64,000 bases of DNA from Marinilabilia salmonicolor JCM 21150. Lineage in GTDB: Bacteria; Bacteroidota; Bacteroidia; Bacteroidales; Marinilabiliaceae. The stretch is from NCBI RefSeq assembly GCF_000259075.1, contig NZ_AJKI01000007.1:1-64000 (forward strand). Reading direction: 5' to 3'. A program made the translations under genes and the position numbers. This document shows, in pieces, positions 17,852-26,611 of this stretch (its first letter is position 1; each line of letters begins with the position of its first letter). The notes under the pieces are model-generated. The model made no database searches. It was not told the DNA's origin and saw nothing but the letters and a program-made list of their open reading frames with translations.

Positions 17852-18763
17852 CTAATAATCTTCTGTCTGAGTTTTATCAGCCCAAATCTCCGTGATGGCA
17901 ATACTTACGATGCCTAAGATAATAAAAACAAGTGCAAGTACAAATTCGGTGTTGACCTCCGGCAGATGCCAGTCATAGGCAATTACTTTCACCTTATCTC
18001 CGAATGTCTGAGTGATTTCTGTTTTCCAGGGCCAAAGAATTCCCAAAGAACCCAGAATAAATCCTGAGAGCAGGGCAATGGTAGAGTTGGGAAAACGTTT
18101 CATCAACCACGAAAGGAACCGGCTGAATACAATCAGTCCCACTACCGCTCCAATGCCCACAGGCAAAAGAATCGAGAGATCAAAGTTGTTGACGGCATCA
18201 ATCATGACCAGCTGATAGTTTCCCATGAGTACCAGCACGAAAGAGCCGCTAAGTCCGGGTAGTATCATACTGCAAATTGCTACCACGCCGCACAAAAACA
18301 AATAATAAAATGACCGATCTTCCCCTGCAGGGGTAAGGACAGAGATGCTAATGGCAATGGAGGCTCCCACTAAAAAAGAAATTACGGCTGCCGCATGCCA
18401 TTTTCGAACGGTGCGTGCCACAAACCATACGGAAGCTAATACCAAACCGAAGAAAAAGGCCCATACATAGATGGGATGGTTTTCGAAAAGATATTCCAGA
18501 AGCCTTGCAAGGGAAAGGATTGCTGCAAAAACTCCGGCGAACAGATAGAGCAGAAAAAACATATCTGTATAAGCTGCAAACTCTTTTAGTTTTCCCTTAA
18601 GCAGCAGTTTAAAAGCGGTTCCGTCAAATGATTTGATGGCATTGATCAGTCGCTCAAAGATGCCTGTGATTAGGGCAATGGTTCCACCCGATACTCCGGG
18701 GATTACGTTGGCTGCTCCCATGGCAGCACCTTTCAGAAAAGGGAAAATAATTTTGTTAAGCAT
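17852..18763 (-). CDS. DUF368 family membrane protein
   Basis: 303 residues with eight or more transmembrane segments and the glycine-rich family signature near the N-terminus (GAAMGAANVIPGVSGGTIALITGI), repeated in weaker form in the second half (ILPGLSGSFVLVLMGNYQLV). The internal duplication of a PGxSGG element is typical of DUF368, whose members have been linked to undecaprenyl-phosphate recycling (PopT-type translocases) in other bacteria. So it may flip the lipid carrier for cell-wall synthesis. It starts 9 bases after the TPR gene and is very probably co-transcribed with it. Confidence 0.92.
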   Translation of the reverse strand: MLNKIIFPFLKGAAMGAANVIPGVSGGTIALITGIFERLINAIKSFDGTAFKLLLKGKLKEFAAYTDMFFLLYLFAGVFAAILSLARLLEYLFENHPIYVWAFFFGLVLASVWFVARTVRKWHAAAVISFLVGASIAISISVLTPAGEDRSFYYLFLCGVVAICSMILPGLSGSFVLVLMGNYQLVMIDAVNNFDLSILLPVGIGAVVGLIVFSRFLSWLMKRFPNSTIALLSGFILGSLGILWPWKTEITQTFGDKVKVIAYDWHLPEVNTEFVLALVFIILGIVSIAITEIWADKTQTEDY

Positions 18764-18772
18764 CTGAATAGT

Positions 18773-20209
18773 CTATTTGTTCTGCTCTATAAAATCATTT
18801 AACGTAGGATCTTCTTTGATGGCAGGATTTAATCCCGGAAATGCTTCCAGTAAATCGTCCAGGTAACCCGGAGCTGAAATTACAGCACCATTCAATAGTT
18901 CTGTCGCTTGCTCAATGTCTTCGGTTATAAGAATATGATAAGCTGCCAGAATATACTGAAAAGAGATGGTTTCGATAAATTTGACGCCATATTCATCCAC
19001 AAACAACTCGATGTTGTAAGAAGGATTGAGCGCTTTGCTGAGTTTGAATAATGCTATGATGTGACGCAAATCTCTTCGGTTACTGAGAATGGCTTTAACG
19101 AAAAATTTTTTTGACAGTTTCCACTCTTCTTCCAGAACATAAGATTGTGCTTTAATGTGATGAAACATGCCCAGCTCGGAATCATGCATCATCTCTTTTT
19201 CCCTCATGGCCATATCAATGACAGCCCGACAGTTTTCGGGGTCTTGTTGCTCCATGTAAAATCGGGCAAAACTTTCCCAGGCATCTATATCCATTGGATC
19301 TATGCGTGTCGCCAGGTCGAAAAATTTACCGGCCATAGTGGAGTTGCTAAGCTGATTCCAACAGTCGGCAATGTAATGATGGCAACGGGATTGAAAAATG
19401 TCGTAGGAGATGCACTCCAGATAATTGTCCAGGGCTTCCTGGTAGCGATTTTGCTGTGCCAGACTATTTCCCTTATTGAAATAGGCTTGAGCATGTTCCG
19501 GATTGATGGCCAGGCAAAATTCAAAGGCTTCATCGGCACCTCTGAGATCACCCATTTTTACAAGCGTGATACCAGAATTGTACCAGGCATTGTCTGACCA
19601 AGGATTGATGTCCAGTACCTGCTGGTAGGTGTTGAAAGCTTTCTGGTCTTCTTCCACTTTATCATAGGCATAAGCCAGTTCAAACAAGAGGTTCTCGTTG
19701 GCCCAAAAAAGATTTTTCCGTTTTTCCAGAATGTCAATGGCGGCCTGATATTCATGAAACTGGTTGAGGTATAGGGTTACATCGAGCAAAACCTCCGTGT
19801 CATTCCCAAATGCATATTTAAAACCTTCTTCAAAAGTAGCTTTCGCTTTTTCGTTTTGGTCGTTGCGCAGATACACATATCCCAGATTCAGGTAAACCTC
19901 GGAGTTGGATTTCTCAATCTGCAGAAGATTTTCCAGCAGTGCCGCAGCTTTAGTGAGTTTCCCGTTTTCGATGTAGATAATGGCTTGCTTAACCTTTAAT
20001 ACTGAGGCCTCGGGATGTTGGCGTAAACCAATCTCTATAATGCGTTCAGCCTTGTTAAACTGAAGCTTATCTATGTAGAAATCAAATATATTTTCTATGC
20101 TGTGGACATCAAAAAAGAATTCCTGTCCCTTGTATTCCATTTTCTCAAACCGCTCAACAGCTTCCCTCACTTCATTAAAATGGCCAGACCATGAATCATA
20201 CATACACAC
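18773..20209 (-). CDS. Cytoplasmic tetratricopeptide repeat protein
   Basis: 478 residues without a signal peptide, made of about ten TPR units (for example ASVLKVKQAIIYIENGKLTKA, VYLNLGYVYLRNDQNEKAKATFEEG, AWYNSGITLVKMGDLRGADEAFEF) from about residue 60 to 350, followed by a helical tail. It should serve as a protein-binding scaffold; the partner is unknown. Two starts are possible, ATG at 20209 or two codons on at 20203; both sit within 20 bases of a good promoter. First gene of a unit with DUF368 and aroE. Confidence 0.9.
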   Translation of the reverse strand: MCMYDSWSGHFNEVREAVERFEKMEYKGQEFFFDVHSIENIFDFYIDKLQFNKAERIIEIGLRQHPEASVLKVKQAIIYIENGKLTKAAALLENLLQIEKSNSEVYLNLGYVYLRNDQNEKAKATFEEGFKYAFGNDTEVLLDVTLYLNQFHEYQAAIDILEKRKNLFWANENLLFELAYAYDKVEEDQKAFNTYQQVLDINPWSDNAWYNSGITLVKMGDLRGADEAFEFCLAINPEHAQAYFNKGNSLAQQNRYQEALDNYLECISYDIFQSRCHHYIADCWNQLSNSTMAGKFFDLATRIDPMDIDAWESFARFYMEQQDPENCRAVIDMAMREKEMMHDSELGMFHHIKAQSYVLEEEWKLSKKFFVKAILSNRRDLRHIIALFKLSKALNPSYNIELFVDEYGVKFIETISFQYILAAYHILITEDIEQATELLNGAVISAPGYLDDLLEAFPGLNPAIKEDPTLNDFIEQNK

Positions 20210-20224
20210 TTGTTTTTAATGGTG

Positions 20225-20254
20225 CAAAAGTACGCAATCTTTGTGTAATGCCAA
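20225..20254 (-). promoter_or_regulatory. Promoter of the TPR-DUF368-aroE unit
   Basis: Minus strand: TTG (20252-20254), 19 bases, TACTTTTG (20225-20232), an ideal Bacteroidota pair. Expected leader is about 10 bases. Confidence 0.7.
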
Positions 20255-20352
20255 TGCATCTGATTCATTTTAGTACGTATGTCTTGTTTGCCTTGATAGT
20301 GTGCTGTTTATGATTACAGCAAGCTTGTTTTTTTTCTGCATATGGACTTTGT

Positions 20353-20384
20353 GAGATTACTTCGGGAATGGCCCTCACTATGAA
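20353..20384 (+). repeat. Short dispersed repeat, copy 2
   Basis: Shares its blocks (GAGATT, CTTCGGG, GGCCCTC) with 8081-8112. The surrounding 20255-20587 has no gene: minus-strand frames there lack any protein-like pattern, and 20533-20573 is a pyrimidine-rich stretch of CTTCTGCC units. Confidence 0.4.
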
Positions 20385-20587
20385 CCGCGTTCCGGCATGA
20401 AACGAGTATGGAGCTTTGACTTCTCAAAATTTCCACAAACGAGCATTGCAGCGATTTCCTAAAAAGAGAATGTAAATAATCAACCATACGAGTTCCATCA
20501 GACCAATAACTTAGATTAATTATTTTCTGATGAATGCATCTCTTTTGCCTTCTGCCTTTTATCTTCTGCCAGATAGTCAACCCTGTC

Positions 20588-22117
20588 TCACTCAGGCTGA
20601 TGGGCTTTTCGCAACAAATCATTGACCGTTTTTACAGGGTTGAATGTTTCAACAGGGACCTCCACAAAAATTGTCAGCCAGTTGGCCATGGCACCATTCC
20701 AAAGTCCCGGTCTTTCCAGTGCTTTGATGCTTTCCCCGTTGATTGATTTTTCCGAAATAAAACCGGTATTCTGATCAATATATTGCAGAAGATCAAACTT
20801 ATCTCCTTCAAAATTGCGGGTTATGCAAACCAAATCCACCGGATTAAAATGGGTGCTTCCTTCAAATATTTTCTTTTGTTCAGGATTGTACAGGTCAAGT
20901 TGTGAGCTTTCAACAATTTGCAGGGTTTCCTGACCATCAGTGTTGCGCACCCAGAAGGGGCCGCCGCCCGGCTCACCTTCATTTTTAACCATTCCGCATA
21001 CTCTGATGGGGCGATTCAGAAAATGTAAAAGATATGCACCCTGCTCACCTAATGAACCATCTGCCAAATGCCCCGGAATATCGGTATGAAGTGTTTCTTT
21101 CAGGAATTTCCGGATGGAGGTAATCAAGTCGATGGATAGTTCATCTTCCAGCTTTTGAATGAAATGAAATACCTTGTTTCGAATTTGAAGTGCCAGGCCT
21201 CCCAGAGCTTGTTTGTAATCTGATACCTGCCCGATTTTATCGGATGGCAGCACATTATCAATGTTTTTGATAAAAATGATTCCTGCATCGCAATCGTTAA
21301 GGTTTTCTATGAGGGAACCGTGTCCTCCCGGGCGAAATACCAGTTTCCCGTCTTTATCACGGAATGGTTCATTGTCTGGGAATACCGCAACGGTATCGGT
21401 ATGTGCTTTTTGGAAACTATAGGTGATCTGAAATTCTGTTCCCGTCTTTTTTTGTAAAGATTTTATGTTTTCGGCCAATTCCTGTTTGAATAGATCCAGA
21501 TGCTCGGGACTTACGGTAAAGTGAACGTGGGCTTTATCTTCCTTGCTTTTGGCATAACTGGCTGCTTCGGCCAGGTGCTCAAGCATTGCAGTCCGGTCTC
21601 CTTCAGGATACTGGTGGAACCGAATCAGCCCTTTGGGTAAAAATCCGTAATTTAAGCCATCTTCATTTAACACCCTGGTAATAATTTCAACGGCCAGAGC
21701 TTCGCGCTCTTCAGGCGTGTCAAGATTTTTGCCGGAGAAAAACTGTTTAAGGGCATTGAAAAAAGCAAACCGGGGCAGGTGATTGATAAATTCTTTTGCC
21801 GGATGTTGATCATTCAGTTGTTTCAGGTCTTCCGGGTGCTCCAAAAATTGATACAGGGCTTTAAACATCCGGGTTGCTGCTCCCGAGGCCGGAACAAATT
21901 TGAGCGGTACCAGCCCCTTATTGATTTCTTCCTGGTAAAGGTTTTTCAGGGAATGAATAGAATTTTCCGATAATCCAATAATTCCATTGGTTAGCGTGGC
22001 AGGACGCTCTGCTTTGAGCGGTGGAAAGCCTTCTTTAAAGCGGTTGATCTGTTCTTTTAATGCCTCAATGGAAATCCCCTTTTCTTCAAGTTGCTTCAAA
22101 TCTGTGTCTTGGATCAT
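20588..22117 (-). CDS. DUF4301 family protein
   Basis: 509 residues, soluble and cytoplasmic in appearance. The layout (N-terminal helices, then KFVPASGAATRMFKALYQFLE, and a middle glycine-rich FRPGGHGSLIENLND element) matches the DUF4301 family of Bacteroidota. The KFVPASGAATRMF and RPGGHGSL loops recall nucleotide- or sugar-phosphate-binding loops of nucleotidyltransferase-like enzymes, and that is an inference only; no activity is established that I know. Start chosen at the ATG of 22117 (MIQDTDLKQLEEKGI). Single gene, followed by AT-rich DNA. Confidence 0.85.
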   Translation of the reverse strand: MIQDTDLKQLEEKGISIEALKEQINRFKEGFPPLKAERPATLTNGIIGLSENSIHSLKNLYQEEINKGLVPLKFVPASGAATRMFKALYQFLEHPEDLKQLNDQHPAKEFINHLPRFAFFNALKQFFSGKNLDTPEEREALAVEIITRVLNEDGLNYGFLPKGLIRFHQYPEGDRTAMLEHLAEAASYAKSKEDKAHVHFTVSPEHLDLFKQELAENIKSLQKKTGTEFQITYSFQKAHTDTVAVFPDNEPFRDKDGKLVFRPGGHGSLIENLNDCDAGIIFIKNIDNVLPSDKIGQVSDYKQALGGLALQIRNKVFHFIQKLEDELSIDLITSIRKFLKETLHTDIPGHLADGSLGEQGAYLLHFLNRPIRVCGMVKNEGEPGGGPFWVRNTDGQETLQIVESSQLDLYNPEQKKIFEGSTHFNPVDLVCITRNFEGDKFDLLQYIDQNTGFISEKSINGESIKALERPGLWNGAMANWLTIFVEVPVETFNPVKTVNDLLRKAHQPE

Positions 22118-22274
22118 GTTTTTCGTTTTTTATTTGTCTGAAAATAATGATTTTTCCTGTTTTTTTCAAATAATGCTGGTATAGGAGCTTTAATTTATCT
22201 CAGGCATAAAAACAAAAATATCATCCAAAATTATGGTTCGATAAATTAAGTTCCATAAAATGAATGAGGGGGGG

Positions 22275-22545
22275 GGCAATTTTCCTGGGGCGTTGCCCCA
22301 GGCTATTGCTCCCAGATCGTTGGCCTGTTTGGGATGGTTTTAGAATGGACATATTTTTAATTCCTTAAAAAGTTCATTACCATAAGGAAATGCAATTTTT
22401 AACTACAGAATCTCGACCCGCGATGAAAAATAGGTTTGTATCTGGGCATAGTGTTCGCCCTGAAGGGGAACAAGCACCAGCATGGGGCAACGCCCTATCG
22501 CTTTGAGTATTGGTGTGGGATAGTGCCCTGAAGGGGCGAAAGCAC
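22275..22545. repeat. REP-type palindromic repeat cluster
   Basis: Contains a perfect palindrome CCTGGGGC-GTT-GCCCCAGG (22284-22302), its partial complement GGGGCAACGCCC (22484-22495), and two CCCTGAAGGGG palindromes (near 22458 and 22527). These short GC-rich units are the class that REP-associated transposases recognise, and the transposase remnant follows immediately at 22546. Related copies occur at 36030-36085 and 38337-38385. Minus-strand translations of this DNA are artefacts. Confidence 0.7.
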
Positions 22546-22788
22546 CTAATCCCAAACATAGCTGTCGCCAAAATCAATATTGTAATTTTTCAAGAACTTG
22601 CGGAATTCATCTTTAAAAGTCATTTTTTTATGATGTATATCCTGATTGTCAATATACCTTTTTACAATATCAACTTCTTTTGGATTTACTGAAAAAATTC
22701 CATACCCTCTTTGCCAGGAAAATTTTGAATATTTTGGATCAACCTTTTTAGCCCATTGAGAAGATTGTTTTTTTAACTCCTCAACCAA
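22546..22788 (-). pseudogene. Truncated REP-associated tyrosine (Y1/IS200-like) transposase
   Basis: About 80 codons corresponding to the C-terminal part of a RAYT/Y1 transposase. Recognised by the K-x-SKFSWQRGYGIFSV segment and the following helix IVKRYIDNQDIHHKK, which carries the catalytic tyrosine and conserved HH pair, then FKDEFRKFLKNYNID and a terminal WD. The N-terminal part with the HUH metal motif is missing: there is no matching frame upstream. It is therefore an inactive remnant, placed beside the palindromes it would have moved. Confidence 0.8.
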
Positions 22789-22931
22789 TTTTATTAGTAT
22801 AAAATTTGACTATTACAGCCTAATGCTTTCAGGTCTTTGGACTGTTGAAGAATAGTTTTTAGAGAGAAAAACGATGCACCGGGAGAATTCAGACCAATTT
22901 AAAATCGATATTGGTTAAGGATCTTCGTCCT

Positions 22932-23080
22932 TTACGATGTTTAATTACCTGCTAAATTCAAGCGTCCTCAATTTAATTGACCTGACAATAGTTTACTATC
23001 TCCTTCATAAAACTCCTCTGCTGTTATCCGAATTTGTTGGTGTTTAAACATCTCAATTCGAAAACTCATAGATAAACCAG
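22932..23080 (+). mobile_element. MITE family 2, copy R1 (left end diverged)
   Basis: Shares the core AAGCGTCCTCAAT and surrounding sequence with 61599-61735 (same direction) and 53537-53710 (opposite). The right end (AAACTCATAGATAAACCAG) matches the terminal repeat of the complete copy, while the left terminal repeat is not visible, so it is a worn copy. It lies in the 614-base gap before the FadL gene together with the hairpin at 23101. Confidence 0.6.
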
Positions 23081-23100
23081 ACTAAATTAAAGAAATTTTG

Positions 23101-23182
23101 CAGGAATTGTTCATAAATAATTTTTTAGGTAAAACATTACCTGATTATTTATGATTCGAACAATCATTTTTGTAAATTCCTG
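23101..23182. repeat. Nested long hairpin
   Basis: Three nested stems share one axis: CAGGAATT/AATTCCTG (23101-23108, 23175-23182), CATAAATAAT/ATTATTTATG (23112-23121, 23144-23153) and AGGTAA/TTACCT (23127-23132, 23137-23142). Flanking bases show no clear target duplication. It may be a small non-autonomous element or a cruciform-forming site. It is not in the FadL leader because the promoter lies after it. Confidence 0.6.
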
Positions 23183-23264
23183 CATCTCAATAAAATCCAG
23201 CAATGAAGAATTGACCAAAAACGACGAAAACTGTAAATGTTTGAAAGTCAAATAACAAAAACGT

Positions 23265-23293
23265 TTTGAGTGAGAATTAAATTTCTATTTTCG
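23265..23293 (+). promoter_or_regulatory. Candidate promoter of the FadL-SGNH operon
   Basis: TTTG (23265-23268), 17 bases, TATTTTCG (23286-23293), one mismatch from TAnnTTTG. It gives a leader of about 105 bases before the ATG at 23403. Confidence 0.5.
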
Positions 23294-23402
23294 CCACGTT
23301 TTCCAATGGGATAAACTATTCAAACAAATAGAGTAATCATTAATAGCTGAATGCTTTCGTTGGTTGTTTTCAAAGGGAGCATTTTAATATCAACTCTTTA
23401 TT

Positions 23403-24632
23403 ATGAAGCAATTATTGTTAAGTTTAGTTGGCTTAATATTGTCGCTGACGCCTGTTTTGGCCGAGGGCTATCAGGTAAATGCGCAGGGACAAAAGCAAAT
23501 TGGAATGGGACATACAGGAACAGCATTGTTGCTGGGTCCATCGTCCATTCATTTTAACCCCGGTGCCTTATCTTTTCTTGAAGGAAAATATATGTTTTCC
23601 GGAGGTGTAAGTGGCGTAATTTCGCAAAATACTTTTGTAAAAAGACAACCGTCACTTTACAGTGCCGAAAGTGACAACCCTATGGGAACTCCGTTCTCTG
23701 TTTATGGTGCCATGCGTTTAAACGAAAAACTGGTGATTGGAATTGGTGCCAACTCACCCTACGGAAATAGCCTGGTTTGGGGCGATGACTGGGACGGACG
23801 TTATTTAATACAGGATTTATCTTTGCAGGCCATATTTGTTCAGCCCACCGTTTCATATGCCATCACACCTAAAATAAGTATCGGTGGTGGTCCTGTAGCT
23901 GTTTTTGGTGCTGTGGAACTCAATAAGGCACTTCCCCTTCAGTCGGAAAGCGGAGATGGACAGGTTACGCTGGAAGGAAGTACTGTTGCTTATGGTTATA
24001 ATGTGGGACTTTTTCTGAAATTAACTCCTGAGTTGTCTTTTGGAGTAAATTATCGTTCCGAAGTGAATGTGGAGATGGAAGATGGTGAGGCTACTTTTTC
24101 AGTTCCGGAAAGTATGCGGGGAAATTTCCCTGAAGGAAACACTTTTTCAGCCGCATTGCCCATGCCCGCAAACCTGACATTTGGGTTGGGGTGGCAAGCC
24201 AGTGATAAACTACTCCTTGCTTTTGATTTGCAACATGTGGGGTGGTCGGCCTATAAGGAATTGAATTTTGATTTTGAACAGAACACTGTGGCTCTTCAGG
24301 ACTCGGAAAACCCACGGAATTTTGAAAACTCCATGGTTTATAGATTGGGTGCTGAATACAAAGCGCTGGAAAACCTGAAGGTTCGTGCCGGTGTTTATTA
24401 TGATGAAACGCCCATACCAGCTGATTATCTGACTCCGGAAACTCCGGGTACCAACAAAACAGGTATCTCTGCCGGTCTGTCTTATGCGCTCAGTTCAAAG
24501 TTATCGCTCGATGCTTCACTGCTTTATATATCGGGCGAAGAGCGGGAAGACGGATATGCTCCGATGGACTTTTACGGAACATACAATACTTCTGCATGGC
24601 TTCCCGGACTGGGAATCAGCTATACATTTTAA
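23403..24632 (+). CDS. FadL/OmpP1/TodX family outer membrane transporter
   Basis: 409 residues: signal peptide (about 1-20, ending VLAEG), then the N-terminal hatch signature of the family (NAQGQKQIGMGHTGTALL and SSIHFNPGALSFLEGKY) and a 14-strand barrel ending in a terminal phenylalanine strand (PGLGISYTF). FadL-type channels let long-chain fatty acids or other hydrophobic compounds cross the outer membrane by lateral opening. The next gene, 15 bases on, encodes an SGNH hydrolase lipoprotein, so the pair may release and take up hydrophobic acyl substrates. Confidence in family is high; substrate is unknown. Confidence 0.93.
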   Translation: MKQLLLSLVGLILSLTPVLAEGYQVNAQGQKQIGMGHTGTALLLGPSSIHFNPGALSFLEGKYMFSGGVSGVISQNTFVKRQPSLYSAESDNPMGTPFSVYGAMRLNEKLVIGIGANSPYGNSLVWGDDWDGRYLIQDLSLQAIFVQPTVSYAITPKISIGGGPVAVFGAVELNKALPLQSESGDGQVTLEGSTVAYGYNVGLFLKLTPELSFGVNYRSEVNVEMEDGEATFSVPESMRGNFPEGNTFSAALPMPANLTFGLGWQASDKLLLAFDLQHVGWSAYKELNFDFEQNTVALQDSENPRNFENSMVYRLGAEYKALENLKVRAGVYYDETPIPADYLTPETPGTNKTGISAGLSYALSSKLSLDASLLYISGEEREDGYAPMDFYGTYNTSAWLPGLGISYTF

Positions 24633-24647
24633 AATACCTTAAAAGTG

Positions 24648-26006
24648 ATGATGATGAATAAGATATTATACTTTGCCTTAGCAATAACATTTCTAAGTTC
24701 ATGTGACCAGGAGGCAGATGTTCCAACGCCCAAAAGTGGAGGAGCTGATTTTTCTGTATTTGTATCTTTGGGAGATTCTTACTCTGCCGGATATACCGAT
24801 GGTGCACTGAGCCGGTATGGGCAGGAGAGTGCTTTTACGACTCTGATGGCAGCGAATTTGTCCGGTTTGGGAAATGAAGGCTATTCAGTACCGTTTTTAC
24901 CTGAAGGAACCAGCGTTGGTTCATCGCTCGAGGGGAAAATGGAACTTCAGGTAACCCAATCCGGTCTGGCACCTGTTACCACCGAAGGAAATCCGGAACT
25001 TTTAACCGATCCTTCCACCTGGATTAATGAGGGGGCTCCATACCATAATATAGGGATTCCCGGAGCCAGAAGTTATCATTTGGTAGCTTCTGAATATGGA
25101 GATTTCACATCAGGGGTAGGAAATTTCAATCCTTTTTATGCGCGTTTTGCAACAGCTCCCGGTGTTTCCACCGCTTTGTCTGATGCATTGTCATTGACCC
25201 CGACTTTTTTCAGTCTGTGGATTGGCGGAAACGATGTGCTGGGTTATGCCCTGGCAGGTGGCGAAGGGGAGAGTGCAGGAATGGGGGGAGATGATATTAC
25301 CCCTGCTCCGGTTTTTGGGCAAAGTTATGATTTGATGTTATCGGGCCTGACCGGGCAGGGAGCCAAAGGGGTGATTGCCACGGTTCCCGATATTGACCGA
25401 ATTCCATTTTTTAATACCGTGTTGCCCGGTATGCTGGAATTGACAGCGGAACAGGCCACTGCGTTGAATGTAGGTTATCAGCAATACAATGATGCTGCAA
25501 TGCAATACAATCTGGAAAAAATAACCTTTACTGAAGGGGCCAATTATTTCGTGGTGGAAGACGAAGATCATCCGCTGGGAATGCGTCAGATAGCAGCAGA
25601 TGAGAAAATATTACTTACTGCACGTACAAATATCACAGCGGCAGGATGGGGATCTCAGAGTCCCGTTCCACAGGAATATGTACTGGACAAAGCTGAGTTA
25701 ACCGCCATCGCTGAGGCTACAGTGGTTTTTAATGGCATTATCCGGGAAAGAGCAAGTCAGTTTGATTTGGCTCTTGTGGAAACCAACGATTTACTGGAAG
25801 CAACTGCCGATGGACTGATGGTGGATGGCATATCTTACAACAATGCCTATATTACGGGGGGCGTGTTCTCTTTGGATGGGATCCATGTTACAGCCCGTGG
25901 CTCGGCCATTTTGGCCAATGAATTTATTGATGCTGTGAATGAAAAATACGGAAGTACAATTCCGCAAGTGGTCGTAAACAATCAGGACGGGATTGTTTTC
26001 CCGTAA
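24648..26006 (+). CDS. SGNH/GDSL hydrolase lipoprotein
   Basis: About 452 residues. The start is one of three consecutive ATG codons (24648-24656) after a GTG. The N-terminus is a lipoprotein signal (ALAITFLSSC). SGNH blocks are visible: GDSYS in FVSLGDSYSAGY (catalytic serine), GGND in LWIGGNDVLG, and DGIHVTARG at the end (catalytic Asp and His about 40 residues from the C-terminus). An insert of about 110 residues between blocks I and III is longer than in small esterases. Expected role: lipase or esterase on the outer membrane or in the periplasm, working with the FadL-type channel encoded just before. Confidence 0.9.
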   Translation: MMMNKILYFALAITFLSSCDQEADVPTPKSGGADFSVFVSLGDSYSAGYTDGALSRYGQESAFTTLMAANLSGLGNEGYSVPFLPEGTSVGSSLEGKMELQVTQSGLAPVTTEGNPELLTDPSTWINEGAPYHNIGIPGARSYHLVASEYGDFTSGVGNFNPFYARFATAPGVSTALSDALSLTPTFFSLWIGGNDVLGYALAGGEGESAGMGGDDITPAPVFGQSYDLMLSGLTGQGAKGVIATVPDIDRIPFFNTVLPGMLELTAEQATALNVGYQQYNDAAMQYNLEKITFTEGANYFVVEDEDHPLGMRQIAADEKILLTARTNITAAGWGSQSPVPQEYVLDKAELTAIAEATVVFNGIIRERASQFDLALVETNDLLEATADGLMVDGISYNNAYITGGVFSLDGIHVTARGSAILANEFIDAVNEKYGSTIPQVVVNNQDGIVFP

Positions 26007-26035
26007 TTATTTCCCAAAATACACTTCTGATTAAT

Positions 26036-26065
26036 AAAAATGCCGGTTTTTGCCGGCATTTTTTT
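26036..26065 (+). terminator. Terminator of the FadL-SGNH operon
   Basis: Stem ATGCCGG (26040-26046) / CCGGCAT (26053-26059), loop TTTTTG, followed by seven T. Confidence 0.9.
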
Positions 26066-26194
26066 GATAAAAAAATAACAACTCTACCATTTTTGCTTTA
26101 TCGTCCTTGTTTTTCTACCATGACACAACATCTTCCAATAAAGCAAACAGATGGTAAAATTGTTATTTAATATGATTTTTTAAGTGGTCGGATT

Positions 26195-26488
26195 TTATTC
26201 TTTATTGAACCTATTCATGGCCGAGTTCCAACTGTTTTTCAAGTCATCAAAAGCTTTCTCGGCACCGGATTTTAACTCTTCCCAGGCATCATCCGAGGCA
26301 TTTTTTATTTCGGCCAGACGTTCTTTTAACTGGTCTCTTTTCCCCTGAAGTTGAGCCAATTCGTCCTGGTATTTAATTCTCATATCAGCCTCGCTCTGTT
26401 TGGCTTTTGCATCCAGTTTGTCGATGTCGGCCTGTAATTCTTTAATTTGGGCTTCAAACTTTTCAATATAAGCGTCCTTGTTTTTCAT
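26195..26488 (-). CDS. Small coiled-coil protein, sll1863 stress-response type
   Basis: From the ATG at 26488 it has 97 residues: an all-helical, charged sequence (KNKDAYIEKFEAQIKELQ... then ELAQLQGKRDQLKERLAEIKNASDDAWEELKSGAEKAFDDL) that resembles the sll1863 family of small stress-induced coiled-coil proteins. The longer frame from 26584 adds residues with no helical character, so the ATG is preferred. No membrane segment. Role unknown beyond the family's link to osmotic or general stress. Single gene on the minus strand, divergent from the M23 peptidase. Confidence 0.8.
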   Translation of the reverse strand: MKNKDAYIEKFEAQIKELQADIDKLDAKAKQSEADMRIKYQDELAQLQGKRDQLKERLAEIKNASDDAWEELKSGAEKAFDDLKNSWNSAMNRFNKE

Positions 26489-26611
26489 GACTTTTAGGTT
26501 TTTGAAGTTTATTAATACAACAACAAATTGAGGCATATTGTTTGATTGGTTTGTTCTGTGGGAAAAATTCTTTAAACCCCTCAAAATTTTCTATTTTTAG
26601 GGCCTTAAATA

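Noticed and set aside
20314-20622. 102-codon minus-strand frame between the TPR and DUF4301 genes
   Set aside because: It overlaps the end of DUF4301, contains the dispersed repeat and a low-complexity tract, and has no domain.
22377-22577. 66-codon minus-strand frame
   Set aside because: It is a translation of REP palindromes and overlaps the transposase remnant.
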